Counted from the stretch's first letter, positions 12,348-24,898 are shown. The stretch is DNA of 64,000 nt from Sclerotiophoma versabilis (GCA_012274445.1 JAAROD010000094.1:186001-250000); one strand, 5' to 3'. Program-made: numbers and translations. Notes: generated by a model from the letters alone, not told the origin.

Positions 12348-13799
12348 ATTATTGTTGTAGTTTCTGAGTGCGAGTTGGGTTCGCACATCATATAAAAGGA
12401 TATCTACTTGAATGCCTGAGGGTCGATGTTTCCGCGTTCCGCGTTCCGAAGTGATGCTGATGGTTGGTGATCCCGAATGTGGAGGTGAACGTCATGAGCT
12501 CGGCCGAACTTCTAGACCCCGCATTTCGCTACTGGCAGATGGATATCATAAGTACGAGGGGATGATGTCCTCTTCGTGACACCTGTGAAGTTCATGCAGC
12601 ATTGGTGTATTGGTATGTTCACATATAATTATCATCTCACTCAATAGCAAACGGTGCTGACGTCCCATGGACGCTCTCTGTATCTTACTTTGCAACTTCG
12701 CTTGATACACCAGAGCCAAACCCAACAAGACCCATTGCTTTGAAAAAGGTATCATCAGGCCCATGAAAAGGAAGGGAGTCAACAGTTGGAACGTTCACCG
12801 GGAGCCGACCAGCTGCTCACCCCATCGTGTAACTCCAGAGAAGGCCAATGACCATGAAATGCTCGGGATAGTCAGCATCGATGGTTTATCTTCAGCCCCA
12901 TGCACAGAAACAACCATTATCTGGACGGGCAAGCATGCTACCGACACGATGACAGCTCAAACGGAGACACGGATCATGTGAGAGGGCTGCGTAGTGTATG
13001 ACAATAAGCTTCCGTATTACCAGACAGAACCATTCATCGACTTGCGATCAGCGTTTGATGTTTAGAGAAAGCCTCGTGTGGGGCCGGTGGAAGGTAAGCC
13101 AGTCGACCAACAGTTTTCAGTCACCGGGCATGTGAGAGGGGAAATTTCGTTCAATCGCAATAGAAGAGTCTGTGATCCGTAGCAAAAAGACTTGCTGCGC
13201 TGAAATGCGCAGTATCCAAGGACGGATACTTTTCTTTTGGAGAGTTCAAAATTGAAATTGAAGGAACAGAGTGTAGTGTTGCAGTGATGGAAAATTCCAC
13301 GACGCTAGCAGAGCTGGTTTTGTTCCAAGTCTGAATTAACAGGCTGAACAACAACTGAGGCCCAGATGGGAGATCTTAAAGCACTAGAGTCAAACGACAT
13401 CTTCGACACAGTTATATGTTCGTCGCTGTGAGCGTTTGCAGGCCCAGGACACGAGTGGTTTCCATGGTGTGCAAGGTACTGTACGGGGCAGATTCAAGAG
13501 TTTGTCACGACTGACTTCAGAAAGGGTGAATTTTGTGTCGGTAATTCGGCCTGTTCTTGCACAGAAAGTCATTGGGAGGCTGCAGTGGATCGGTAGAGCT
13601 TGGTAGGAAGGTAATGTCATCAATAGCTTTGTGCACAAAGACACAAGATGAGGTCAAGGACCAGAAATTTGAAGCAATACAACATGGATAACACCAAATA
13701 AATTAGGAACCGCCAGAACCCAGAGCGCACAACAGAGGCCAGTCAAAGAACATAAGGACGAGTCGGCAAGAAAGGGCGGGGAAGGCATGAGCCGCATCA
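12348..13799. other. intergenic region
   Basis: 1.45 kb with no supported gene. Holds the P450 promoter (right of 12347). A small triplicated CGCGTTC-like word occurs near 12437. Open frames are short and lack domains. Confidence 0.5.
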
Positions 13800-15153
13800 T
13801 CAACCATCTGATGAGGTAGACTCGTCTGAAAAGTCTTCTGGCCACATATCGGATTCCCAGTAGTGACTTTCGAGCACTCTGGTGCGCCCACACGACTCAT
13901 AGCCGTGTTTGTACACTTTGCGGAAGTCGCCATGGGTCCTAAAACACCAAAGACATAGTGCATGGCGGACCGGTCCGTTGTCGTGAACGTTTCTGTAGAT
14001 AGACTTGCCGTTGGTGTCAACGAGATGCATCGGCCGCATCCATGCGGGCGTATCGGGTACTGTAGGGCTTACTGGGTTGGCCGGACTGGTGAATTTGCGT
14101 GCCGGCTTTTGTGAAGGAAAGCCGAGTTCGAGCTGACCTTTTAGATCTGCTTGAGTCGGCCTGAAGGACGATAGCTGGGGCAACGCATCGTTTGTGAGCA
14201 TATCGCACGACATCTTTGGCACAGGTACTCGCTCGATGAAGGCCTCGTCTCTCAGCAAGCATCGATTATCCACACCTAAACTGGTGAACCTATGGGGAGC
14301 CTCGACAGCCACCTCGAAGTACTCTTCGTTTCGAATATCGGGTAGGGTCACGGTCCGCCTCTTCTGGGGTGAGGTTTCGGATGTGGAGTTAACTAGAAAG
14401 TGGGTTCGTTTTCGTCCTGTGTCATAATCAGCTACAGTCGTAGGTTCAATAAAGGTACACGGGCTACACACTACCATTATCAGTAGGTGTGTGCGGTTCT
14501 TCAGCAGTGTAGATGGTTGTAGCTGAAGTAGGTATTTCAGTTGGTGATGCGGTTGTCTCAGTCCGAGGAGAAAATGAGGAGTCGTTAAAATCAACGTCGC
14601 TGAACATGAGCGGCGACAAAGGCGGCGGTATGATGCTGCCAAAAGGAGAAGTTTGTAAAGGAAATACAGCGCTGCCATGCCCTTGTGCGGCCGGTGAAAG
14701 TCCATCTGTCGTCGAGAGTCGACTGCCCTTCAACATATGCTGCATATGGTCATGAGGATATCTGATTGGATCGGGAGTTGGGTCAATTCCAGAGAGCTGC
14801 CTCTGCTCGTAATCATCAAATGTCGTGTCTAAGTGCAGCCTAGGCGTCTGCGAGTCAGGAGCGCCGTCAATGGTACTGGTCGCCACCTTTCGCTGCCGTG
14901 CTTCGTCGGCCGCTCGCAGCTTGTCACGAGCACCTTGGGCGTTAGAGGAGCCGTCAACCCAAACAGAAGGCGAGTGATTTAGAGAAGAGAACCCCAGTCG
15001 AGCGCTTGCTGGGCTTCGAGGAGGGCTCACATTGTGCACCGTTCGAGCAGATAATGCTCCGTTGATATCGTCCAGGAGTTGCTGCAGGATCGTGCGTGGG
15101 GGCCCGGTACTGAGGGCACTGCTGCTGTTTGACCGGCTGCAGGGAGTAGTCAT
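13800..15153 (-). CDS. orphan protein with C-terminal Cys/His cluster
   Basis: Not recognised. Exons 15153-14475 and 14431-13800 join through a 43-bp intron (donor GTAGTG) to 436 residues. The first 230 residues are Ser/Thr/Pro-rich and probably disordered, with several S-P and T-P sites. The C-terminal 80 residues look folded: WMRPMHLVD, then NVHDNGPVRHALCLWCFRTH and a Cys about 14 residues later (spacing C-x2-C-x4-H-x13-C), which could bind zinc. The tail is acidic. Without an intron the two halves are in different frames; a frameshift is the alternative explanation, but the GT-AG intron restores a total length divisible by three. Function unknown. Confidence 0.65.
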
Positions 15154-15536
15154 TCTGAAGAGCTATGGCGATATGGGCTCTTGACAATATGCATAAGCAA
15201 TGTAGTAAAGTAAATAAGAGCCTCGGAATCGGCCGAGATGAGGTCAGAGGGATGCAGGGAAGTGGATTGCGGAGGATTGCATAAATATCAGCCTAGAAGG
15301 ACAGCGCGATCAGGTGAGTGGAAAAGAAGGAGCAACGAAACAGCCGCAATTAGCTCGTTACCTTAAACATAGAAGGAGCAAGGTATAGCAAGAGCAGAAA
15401 ATGACGTGTTCATCATGAGGTGGAATTGGCTACGAGATGCCATTGGCCCCCACCTATATTGGTATACTACAAGCCTCGTACTTCATGTTGAGGCTTATCC
15501 GTTGCGCCAAAGTGTTTCGTCTAGTGGTCGTAAATC
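15154..15536. other. intergenic region
   Basis: About 380 bp between the orphan gene's start and the 3' end of PRE9. It must contain the orphan's promoter; nothing else recognised. Confidence 0.4.
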
Positions 15537-16449
15537 TCATTGCTCGGACATTTCAGTGTCCACCGGCTTTGCCAGGCCGTGCTCCTTGAGCAAAGCATCG
15601 ATCTCGTCAGCGCCCCACAGGTGGTGGTAGATCTTTCCTGTCTTGGTCTTTCCTACTGTCGCGAACTCGACTGCATCTTGTTAGCGTTGCTTTATGTCAC
15701 AGGACATGGCTGGCACGTACTCTTCTCGCTGCCGAGCTTGGTGGAGTCCATGGTCTTACTGAGCACCTTGACAGCAAGCCCGCAGGCCTCCTTCAGGTCG
15801 CACTCCTCCTTGTAGTCCTGCTTCAACAAGCTCTGAGCGGAAGCGTTGTTGGCGCCCACACTCGTTGCCTTCCAGCCGCCGTAGTTGCCACTGGGGTTGC
15901 TCTGGTAGAGCTGGAACTCGCGCTGTGGGTCCCAGCCGGCGTAGATGAAGGAGACACCGAACGGTCGCAGACCACCGTGCTGCGTGTAACCCTGCTTCAG
16001 ATCGCAGAGGCGACGCACGAGCTGCTCGCAGGGGATGTCTTCGTTGTAGGTGAGGAGGTAGCGCTGGGCGGCTTGGCGGGCGTAGTTGATCAGGATGTTG
16101 GCGTCGGCGGTCATGCCTGCTACGGCGCAGATCATGTTACTATTGTCGTGTCAGCCGCTATGTATGCTGTGGCGAATGGCATACGCACTCGTTGAGAATG
16201 TACAGCTTCTCGGCTGATGTGTCCTGCTCCAGAAGCTTGCTGGTGACCTTCCTCTCGGCGGCGAGCACGATGCCATCCTTTGCTAATATGCCCAGAGCAG
16301 TTCCTGCGTGCGAGATGGCTTCAAGCGCATATTCGACTTGGTACAAACGCCCCTCAGGCGAGAAGATGGTCGTCTACATCGAGCGTTAGCTATCATGCCG
16401 CCGGCGACTGTGGCGGCGCACTGACCCTCGAATCGTATCTTCTCGACAT
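15537..16449 (-). CDS. PRE9: 20S proteasome subunit alpha-3 (PRE9 / PSMA4 orthologue)
   Basis: Structural alpha-ring subunit of the 20S proteasome. Exons 16449-16426, 16373-16189, 16139-15721 and 15670-15537 give 253 residues, the expected length. The N-terminus MSRRYDSRTTIFSPEGRL carries the alpha-subunit signature and is followed by QVEYALEAI. GMTADANILINYAR, RPFGVSFIYAGWD and NYGGWKATSVG are characteristic of this subunit rather than of its paralogues. The first exon is only 24 nt, easily missed by gene finders. The gene is transcribed away from the WW/FF gene with 255 bp between the two starts, so the promoters are shared. Nothing unusual in the protein. Confidence 0.97.
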
Positions 16450-16704
16450 GGCGGCGGCCTATCTGATGGGTTCTCGGGGTTGTGGGAGCTTGTGTGCAAG
16501 GTCGAGGTGGGAGACTCGGCGGGGAAGCTGGGGTGGTGGGTTGGTGTTGATGAGAGCTCCAGGCACAAGCTCATACGCGTCGGCGATCCACGACTGCCAA
16601 GGCCGACCACTTTTGCGCACCGCCGTCTCCATCTCTGCATCCTCCCTCAATTCGAGCGTCCGGCAGCAATTCGAAGGCTCGCTTGAGCTTCACTGTTCAA
16701 CATA
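16450..16704. promoter_or_regulatory. 255-bp bidirectional promoter region between PRE9 and the WW/FF gene
   Basis: The two start codons face away from each other with only 255 bp between them and no ORF of interest, so both promoters must sit here. No clear TATA box; the yeast proteasome element GGTGGCAAA was not found. Confidence 0.6.
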
Positions 16705-18473
16705 ATGGCCGATCTGCCCGTGCGACCACCTGCGCCCGCGCCACCGCTCCCTGCAGGCTGGACAGAGCACAAAGCACCCTCAGGTAGCTGTAGCTCGTAC
16801 TGCGTCATGGGCGAATGCTGACAATACCAGGCCACACGTACTACTTCAACAAGGAGACGAAGAAGTCAACATACACACGGCCAGTCGCCGAAGTCCTGCC
16901 ATTCCAACCTTTGCCTCCAACCGCGCCTTCGTCTTTCAACCCTCCGCTGCAAAACGACAGCTACAACCCTCAACCTGCCCAGCATGCATATAATCCTCAG
17001 CAGCAGATGCAAGACCTCATCTTTGGCGGCGCACCCAGGCAAGCTTTCCAACATGGCACCCAACAGCGGGGCGGCCATCGCGGAGGCTTTCGAGGCGGCC
17101 ATAATGGCTTCTCGGAACGAAGACGCGAAAAAGACGATAGGCCGAAGCACCGCAATGACATCCCAAACTGCGCGCCATGGGTGCTCATTAAGACGAAGTT
17201 TGGAAGACGATTTGTCTGGAACAAAGAGACAAACGAGAGTTTTTGGAAGTTCCCGCCGCACGTCATGAAGGCTGTTGTCGAGTTCGATCGCAAGCAACGC
17301 GAAAGGAAGGAGCGCCGAGAACGTGGAGAGCCAAGTGACGTGGAGGACGAAGAAGACCCCGCCATGGCAGACATCGAGGCAGAATTGGCTGCGGGCGAAG
17401 AAGAAGTGGAGATTGTCGAGGTTGATGGGGAGGAAGGCATGGAGAACGACGAGGAGTACGAGGAGATCGAAGTCACAGACGACGAGGGAGAAGGAGCAGA
17501 GAGCGCACCAAAACGGCAACGAACCGAAGAACTGACTGGCAACCAACCACAAGCTGCAGAGGACGATGATTTAGCATGGCAGCTGGCGCAGATGGAAGAG
17601 ATGGAAACGGGCGGAGGGTATGAGGACGAATACGCCGAGGAATATGAGGGTGGAGAACCAGCGTTGACAGAAGAAGACTGTAAAGCTCTGTTCAAGGAGC
17701 TGTTGGACGACACACGGATAAGTCCGTACACCCCCTGGGACAAGATCCTTGAGGACGGTATACTCTACGACGACGAACGCTACAAAGCTCTCCCCAACAT
17801 GAAAGCACGGAAAGACTGCTTCGACGAGTGGGCACGCGACAAGATGCAATACCTCAAAGAAGAGAAGGCGAAGCAACAAAAGCGTGACCCCCGGATACCC
17901 TACCTGGCCTTCCTCGACCGCTACGCAACACCAAAGCTTTACTGGCCAGAGTTCAGGAGAAAATATAAGAAAGAGCCCGAAATGAAGGACACCAAGCTGC
18001 CCGACAAAGACAAAGAGAAGTTGTACCGCGACCACATCAAGCGTTTGGGCATGCGCCACTCCGACCTCAAATCCGATCTCTCGGCCCTGCTCCGCGCTCA
18101 ACCACTCGCATCCTTGAATCGCTCAACGTCCATCGACACACTCCCCTCTGCTATTCTCACAGACCTAAAATACATTTCTCTTCCGCCATCGACACGCGAT
18201 TCGCTCATCGAGACATACATTTCTACACTGCCAGCAGCGCCAGAAGGTGCTGCAGCGTCTGCAGAGGAAGACGCCGAGCATGCGAAAAAGCGGGCTGAGA
18301 GGGAGAGGAGAGAAAAAGCGCTCGCTGAGCGCGAGAGAAGGGTGCAGGCAGAGAAGCGCAAGCAGGAGCGTGATTTGGCCTATGGAAAGGGCAGGTTAAG
18401 AGAGGAAGAGGAAGAAATCCAACGAGCCATGAAAATTGGCAAAGAGGGGTTGAAGAAGCATTTGGACGAGTAG
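16705..18473 (+). CDS. WW/FF-domain pre-mRNA splicing factor-like protein (Urn1/Dre4 type)
   Basis: Exons 16705-16783 and 16831-18473 give 573 residues. An N-terminal WW domain is split by the intron (LPAGWTEHKAPSG then HTYYFNKETKKSTYTRP). After a Gln/Gly/Arg-rich linker comes a second, degenerate WW-like block (residues about 165-195: FVWNKETNESFWKFPP), a long acidic stretch, and an FF domain beginning near TEEDCKALFKELL with DPRIPYLAFLDRYATPKLYWPEFRRKYK. The C-terminal 90 residues are a charged coiled coil. This order fits yeast Urn1 and fission-yeast Dre4, spliceosome-associated proteins; the nuclear splicing role is inferred from family. The start gives a WW domain at the extreme N-terminus as in relatives. 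Confidence 0.88.
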
Positions 18474-20569
18474 GTTAATCGTTGATCAAGATACCCATAC
18501 TGAGATGTTTTGCTTGTTTCCTTCGATGTGCATTATTCAATTTGAATGCATCGAGTAACGTGTCGTAGACTATCTGGACTGCGTAGTTGGAATGACCTTC
18601 TATGTGCTGCTGAAGTGGTCTTGGAAGGGAAACAAACGATGCAAGGGTGCGCTTACACCGAAAACAACAGAGCAGACATTCGTCAGTAGGGGTATGGGGC
18701 AGAGATAAGAATTAACGCTCGAAGGGGCTACCTACTCTGCGCTCCTAACCGTTTCACAAATGGAAGAACGAGAGTGGCTGTTCTTGGGAGCGTTAAGACT
18801 TGCAAATGTCATTCTTTGCCCAGACTTAGAAGCAGGTCTTACTGCTTATCCGCTGCGCGCTTAGCAGTGACCGTCACCCACTTCCTAACACTCACGTCAC
18901 CACGAGCCGAGACGGAGATGTGGAAAGAACTCAACAGACCAACACGAAATGAGCACGTGGTTTGACAAAGCACGCTAGACTGTAACCGCAATCCAATCGA
19001 CTTACCTACAATTTAGTCGTCCAATTGATAGCGCGCCAGCCCAGTCTCCAACACCTCCTCCTGATATCTAAGCAGATAAAACCTTGACTTTCCCAATCCC
19101 CGTCTCCCTTTCGCCGCGTCAATTAGCTCTGCAAGTGACCCAGCGCGTTGGAATCTTCATAATGCCACGTTTCGATGGCGATAGGACTGTCGATCTCCGG
19201 GAGCAAGTCGGGGCCCATCGTGCAGAGTATCTGTCGCTGTAGTTCCTGACAAGTGGATGAGGAAAGTGATCAATAGTGGCAGGCTAGAAGTCTAGTAGTG
19301 CGTCTTTACAGATGCCGGAGACTAGTTCGGTGTGGTCGAGAAATATGGGCGTGCCATCTCGACAATGCTGAAGAACTCTTTGACCTATTCAGCACATGGA
19401 TAACTTTATTGGGTCTGTTCTGGCTGCTTGTGGAAGTAGCCTTAGCCGCTAGCACCGAATCTAACACAGATATGAAGCTGTAAATCCGTAATATTCCTCA
19501 TGTTGGAGTGAATAGGTGAACGGCACGGCGTAGGACTGAGTATTGTCAGGAGGCGGGCATAGTCGTGCGTGAAGGGTAGGAAAGCTGAGAGATCTCTCAG
19601 TCCAGGAATCGGTACATAGTGGAGGATGTTGGCGATGGTACTTGTGGAAAAAGCCTGTTGTTCTCCGTAGAAATATGATGCCCCCCTTGAAGAAATGTGT
19701 TCAGCCTGGTAAAACCCTCGAAGTTCGAGCGAAGACATCAAAGTGTACTTCAATCAGAAGCAGAACTAACAATTTGTAGCACCTTGTATTTCTGGCCTTC
19801 GTCTTTGCCTGTGCTTTATATAAGTGAAGTTCACTGAGACCACCGTACTGGGATGTCCTTCGTCATGGCATTCGTATCGAACTCGGCATGCTCCGTTGAC
19901 ATGTCTGATAGGATCTGTAGGCATTCAACCGTGACTTGGTGCATTTCCTGGGACACAAAAGCACAACATCGTTGACAAACAGCACGCTACAACACGCTGC
20001 TTGAAGTGCGATCTCCCATTCGCTGCGGCATGTTTCTTCCAACCCCACTGAATGTCTATAATTTCAGCACTTTCCAGATCACCTTGCAAAAACCGCTTCT
20101 ATCTCGCCGTCAGCTCTCATACTTTGTTGACACATCGATTGCCGCTCTGTCAGCATTGGCATGCAGTACCCTGAGATGAGCTGCACGATTGGTGGATCTT
20201 GAGAGGCGGAATTAGCGCTCACATGTCGAAGCAACCTCTTCAAAAGCGCCGACTCATAGATATTGGGTTCAGTTCCTCCCGTTTCTAGAAAAGTTGGGCG
20301 CATAAACTCTTCTGTTGTTCCTAATTTCTGCAGATCGAGACCTTCTGCGGCAGCTTTCCAATGCGAATTCCCTCGATGCCCCTACGACATAAAAAATGCG
20401 TATTGGTCGCACCATAGCTCAGCTCCATATGTAAGATGTGGATCGAGATGCATGGGCGAATGAGGGGTACATTCAATATGAAGGGTTTCAGCTGAATGTT
20501 TACCCGTCACAGCTTCACAGCTCTTTCCAGCCTAAAGCTCTTCGTGCTTCGAACCGAATATCCATTGCA
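18474..20569. other. intergenic region with weak minus-strand coding potential
   Basis: 2.1 kb without a convincing gene. On the minus strand, frames at 20303-20079 and 20048-19863 could be joined only by a suspicious 33-bp intron plus a better 47-bp one, giving a short acidic peptide with no recognised domain; a further 103-codon frame lies at 19753-19442. A decayed or lineage-specific gene is possible. I do not call one. Confidence 0.35.
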
Positions 20570-22140
20570 ATGACGTATCTAAGTATAAGGTGGCTTCTTA
20601 TCACACTTGCTGTACTCGCTCCGGTCTTCCTGAGCGTACGATTCGGTCATGATAGGTTTGCAGCATCCCTCAGTGACCGAGCGCAGCTGCTCTACCCAGG
20701 CTCGAAGAAATTTGCGAACGCAAGCTTGCGATGGAGCGCAGCTGATCAACCCACATACAGCTTGATTGTTCAGGCTGCGACAGAGGCAGATGTGCAAAAG
20801 ACGGTAAGCATGTGACCCTACGTTGCGGCAGCACTATGCTAAGTTTCCGCTAGATTATATATGCGAACCAAAGGCGCAAATCTTTTCTTGCTATCTCGGG
20901 CGGCCATGGACAGACCTCGACAGTCGGAAACGTTCAAGACGGTATTGGTATTCACCTTGGCCAGATGAACTCTACATCCATTATCGACAACGGTCAGGCG
21001 GTGCTGATCGAGGGGGGAGTGCTGAACGGAGATCTGTTACGGTTCCTGTGGGCTCATGGCAAGCAGACAATGACCACAGGCTGTGACTGTGTTGGCTACA
21101 TTGCTCCTATCTTAGGCGGTGGGCACGGATGGCTACAAGGCCGCTACGGACTTGCAGCCGACCAGCTCCTATCTGCTCGTCTTGTGTTTGCTAACGGCAC
21201 TGCAACCGAAGTGTCACAAAAACACCATCCGGAGTTGTTTTGGGCGATCCGAGGAGCTGGCCACAATTTTGGGATCGTGACTCAGGCAAAGATAAGGATA
21301 TACGATGTCGAAACCAGCCAGAGACAGTGGACAGCCAGCGGGTTTGTTTTTACACAAGACAAACTAGAGGCTATATTTGAGGTCGCAAACGAAATCTTGG
21401 ACAATCCTGACAGACCAGCTGAGATGACGTACTATATCGTGTCTATGTTCAACCCTGAAGTTGACGTGGATTATGTAAGTTGCCTGACTCCTTTGCAGCA
21501 GGATGTTTGTAGCTCACGCAGTCAGCCTATCGTCGTAGCCTGGATATATAACCAAGGCTCGTCAATCTCTACCAAGTTTACCAATCCGCTGTATCTGCTG
21601 TCTCCAGTCGCTGTCGAAACTAGCGTCACTGATCTCGCCGGGGCCAACACACATTTACAGGCTACCAAAGATGGAGCAGCATGCATGAAGGGCCTCTCGA
21701 GGAAGATGACACCGATCTCACTGCAACGGTATGATATTCCCTCTGTTCGGAAGGCATTCGACATCTTCAGCACTGTTCCACCCTCTTTGCACAGTTCTGT
21801 TATGTTCTTTGAGAACTACGGCACGGATCGAGTTGAACAGATCAACGCCGACAGTACCGCATACCCAGACCGAGCTGGGAAGCTGCTTGTATCGCCGCTC
21901 TTGACATACTCACCGAACGCGAGTCTTGATGTTGTTGCAGACGACATCAATAGCAGGATACGAAATGTGATCCTCAAGGGTAGCGACTCAAAGTTGGTGG
22001 CCTACGTGAACTACGCTCGCGGTGACGAGAGTATGGAATCAATATATGGATACGAGCCTTGGAGGTTGGAAAAACTTCGGAGGCTGAAAAGAGAGTACGA
22101 TCCCTTCGGGCGGTTCAACTATTACGCACCGATTTTCTAG
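20570..22140 (+). CDS. FAD-dependent oxidase with BBE-type C-terminus (VAO/PCMH fold)
   Basis: Flavoprotein oxidase of the berberine-bridge-enzyme-like group, entering the secretory pathway. Exons 20570-20803, 20854-21474 and 21526-22140 give 489 residues. The N-terminus is one hydrophobic segment (residues about 5-25), a signal peptide or anchor. The FAD domain shows ISGGHG, whose His (about residue 96) is the usual covalent flavin attachment point, then CVGYIAPILGGGHGWLQG and LFWAIRGAGHNFGIVT. The C-terminus REYDPFGRFNYYAPIF is the BBE motif. Family members oxidise oligosaccharides or secondary metabolites; the substrate here is unknown. Intron 2 is 51 bp and stop-free, so its retention would insert 17 residues in frame; I call it an intron because relatives run straight across this point. 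Confidence 0.9.
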
Positions 22141-22628
22141 ACAGCAACAGTGCTTTCCTTCAGGTTCACACACCAATGAAATCCGAGAAAAGGACAGCTT
22201 CTATCAACCCATCTTTTGCTTCCGTAGATTCTCTGCAATTCAAGTAGAAGATTGATGCTGATAGGCTGAACTCTGACGTGCTGACCCACTCGCATAGCGC
22301 AATTACGCTAGTCCAAGGTGAATTTCACCTCCAACACCGTTAGACTCTCACGGCAATCTATATTCCATGCGGCGATCCTATCGGATGAAAGCATTTTTGA
22401 TGGCGAACCACTCCCACGTGCTGATAGCAGCGATCTCGGACGCTACTGCTGAATGATACCATGTGCGTGGGTCTGCACGTCAACGGCAATGGACCCTTGC
22501 TTTTCTGGTGTCGATGCTGCGTAAAAGCCAAGTATCCAAGATTTGCTTGTCAATTCTTGGACTTTTCTTGTCGCTTCTTCATACCTCTCGCCAAGTACGG
22601 AACGTTGTAGTTTGTATCCTGGTCAAAG
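22141..22628. other. upstream region of the urea transporter gene
   Basis: 488 bp between two tandem plus-strand genes. Contains four HGATAR words (listed separately) and no ORF of note. Confidence 0.5.
22201..22427. promoter_or_regulatory. cluster of four HGATAR (AreA/GATA-factor) motifs
   Basis: TGATAG/CTATCA at 22201-22206, TGATAG at 22259-22264, CGATAG (minus) at 22378-22383 and TGATAG at 22422-22427, all 200-430 bp before the start of a DUR3-like urea transporter. GATA factors of the AreA/NIT2 type activate nitrogen-uptake genes through such sites. The motifs are short, so chance hits are possible; position and target gene make a role plausible. Confidence 0.45.
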
Positions 22629-24807
22629 ATGGCTGTCCAGCTATTGACTCAAGCCGAGGGTTACGGCATCATCGTTGGCCTTTCAGTACTCTTTTGCCTT
22701 ATCATTGTAGCTGCAGTGCAAATTCAGAAACGTTACCTCGCAGAAGATAGCGATGAGTCCGAGATGTTCATGGTCGCCAACCGGTCTGTGGGCACAGGAC
22801 TGACAGCCTCTGCTGTATTTTCTAGTTGGTAATAGTGAATCCTTTGCATGATAGATAGGCAATAGCTGACGTATTTAGGATGTGGATTAACGAAAGTGTC
22901 TTTGCAGCAGCATATACCTACAAGTGGGGTATTGCACTGCCCATCTGGTGGGCCAGCGGCCTGTCTTTCCAGATAGCGCTGATGGCTGTGCTCGGTATTG
23001 TCGCGAAGCTGCGAGTGCCATATGCGCATACCTCGCTTGAGATTATGAAGATTCGCTATGGAAAGTATGTACATTGGCTTTTCATTATACTGAACTTGAT
23101 CAACAATATTTTCGGCTGTGGCAGTATGATCCTGGCGGGCGCGCAGCTGGTCACCGGCATGACAGGAATGCACGTCGTTGCTGCTTGCATTCTCATCCCT
23201 GCTGGAGGTAACTAGTGTTCTCAATATCTAGTTCTCGAAGCTGACAATGTGGCAGTCGTCATCTACACGGTCATGGGTGGATTAAAAGCCACATTCTTGA
23301 CCGACTTTTTGCACACACTCGTAGCACTGATCCTTCTGATATACTTCTCGTTGGCTGTACTCACAAATAAACACATTGGTGGCATAACTGGCTTGTACGA
23401 TAAGGTCAAAGCGACTGGCGACTACATACCGGGGAACTACGATGGCTCGCTTTTAACTCTCAAGTCTAAGAGCTGTAAGAGTATCGCACATTTTGCATGG
23501 CCTATAGTACTAATTGCATGACAGCTGTCTTATTTGGTCTCGTCTTGAAGTTCGGCAACCTCGCGCTTGTGCTCATGGACACTGCATTCTGGCAGAAGTC
23601 ATTCGCTTCCGACGTCAAGTCGACTGTACCGAGTTACATGCTGGTATCCATCGTCATTCTAGCGGTCCCATGGTGCACAGGCACCATCATCGGTCTCAGC
23701 GCCCGCGCAATCGAGCACACACCGGTGTGGTTCGATTACCCCAACACGCTCACTCTGACCCAAGTCAATTCTGGCATGGTCATGCCCTACGTTCTGCGTT
23801 CACTTCTAGGTCACGGTGCAACAGCCGGCCTGCTCGTGCTGGTCTTCATGGCCATCACCAGTACCGTCTCCTCCTCAGTTATCGCAGTCAGCAGCATCAT
23901 CTCACTCGATTTCTTTCGCACATACATCAATCCCCACGCATCTGATCGCAAAATTCTCTCCGTCAGTCACTGGGGCGTCGTCGTGCACGGATGCTTCATG
24001 GCCGGCTTCGCCATCATGCTCGAATACGCCGGCGCAACGAACAACTGGTCGACCTACTTTCGACCTATCATTGCATGCCCAGGTATCATACCGCTCATCC
24101 TCACACTTCTGTGGTCTCGCCAAACGCAACTAGCCGCTATCCTCGCTCCAGTACTAGGCCTCGCGTCAGGCGTTGCTACATGGCTCAGTCTCTCGTGGTA
24201 CTGGGGCGGTGCAATTAATATCAACACCACGCAAATTCAACTTGCAGGTTTGTATGGCGCTTGCGTATCGTTCTTCTCGCCTGCACTGTACTCGGTGGTC
24301 ATTTCGCTTATCAGGCCGAGTAAGTTTGACTGGCGCGAGTTTCTGCGCATCGACCTCATCGAAGACAAAACAAGCTCGAGAGAGAGCACACCGCCCGAGA
24401 GTCTTGCTGGAACTGAGATCTTGGGAGAGCCAAAGGGTACAGCAACTGAACGCGGCTACGAAAAGGGCGAGCACAGGACACCGGTACTTCGTGTATCCAA
24501 CGCGCAGACTCCCCTCGATGAGGTTGTGCATCCGTTTGATGAAGAAACGCTGCGACATGTCAGAAAGTGGCTCAAGATTGCAAGTGTGTACTTTGTGATC
24601 AACGTGCTTACTACGATTGTGATGTGGCCGATGCCGTTGTACAGGGATTATATCTTCACGAAGAGTTTCTTTGGTGGCTGGGTCTCAGTCGCTATCATCT
24701 GGCATTTTGCGGCAATGTTTGCGGTTATCGTGTATCCGATTTGGGATGGGAGGCATGCTATTTTCAAGGCTCTGAGGGGCATGACTGCGGAGTTCAAAAG
24801 AAGCTAG
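22629..24807 (+). CDS. DUR3-like urea/polyamine active transporter (sodium:solute symporter family)
   Basis: Plasma-membrane symporter of the SSS family, DUR3 group, which imports urea (some members polyamines) with protons. Exons 22629-22828, 22879-23207, 23256-23474 and 23525-24807 give 676 residues, close to other fungal DUR3 proteins. The conserved N-terminal block MFMVANRSVGTGLTASAV is followed by SSWMWINESVFAAAY across intron 1. About 15 hydrophobic segments follow, with a hydrophilic cytosolic loop (residues about 530-605, rich in Glu/Thr/Ser-Pro) before the last TM pair. Four GATA motifs upstream suggest nitrogen control. No urea amidolyase or urease gene is nearby. A paralogue of the main urea permease is possible. 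Confidence 0.92.
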
Positions 24808-24898
24808 CATTGTGGCTACATTTGAACAATCGACACTTGGTCGAATGTTGTTGTAGGCTGAAATTCTAATGCGCTTTCCACCAGCCCCTGCGCACCTC

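Noticed and set aside
16866..17743. Long minus-strand open frames (228 and 248 codons)
   Set aside because: Antisense shadows of the WW/FF gene; their Ser/Leu/Val-rich composition mirrors its acidic and Gln-rich codons.
19442..20303. Minus-strand gene assembled from three short frames
   Set aside because: Requires a 33-bp intron, shorter than any other here, and yields no known domain; left as weak coding potential in the intergenic entry.
20438..20569. Longer N-terminus for the BBE-type oxidase (in-frame from 20438)
   Set aside because: It would place about 44 polar residues before the signal/anchor segment; the ATG at 20570 gives a normal secretory N-terminus.
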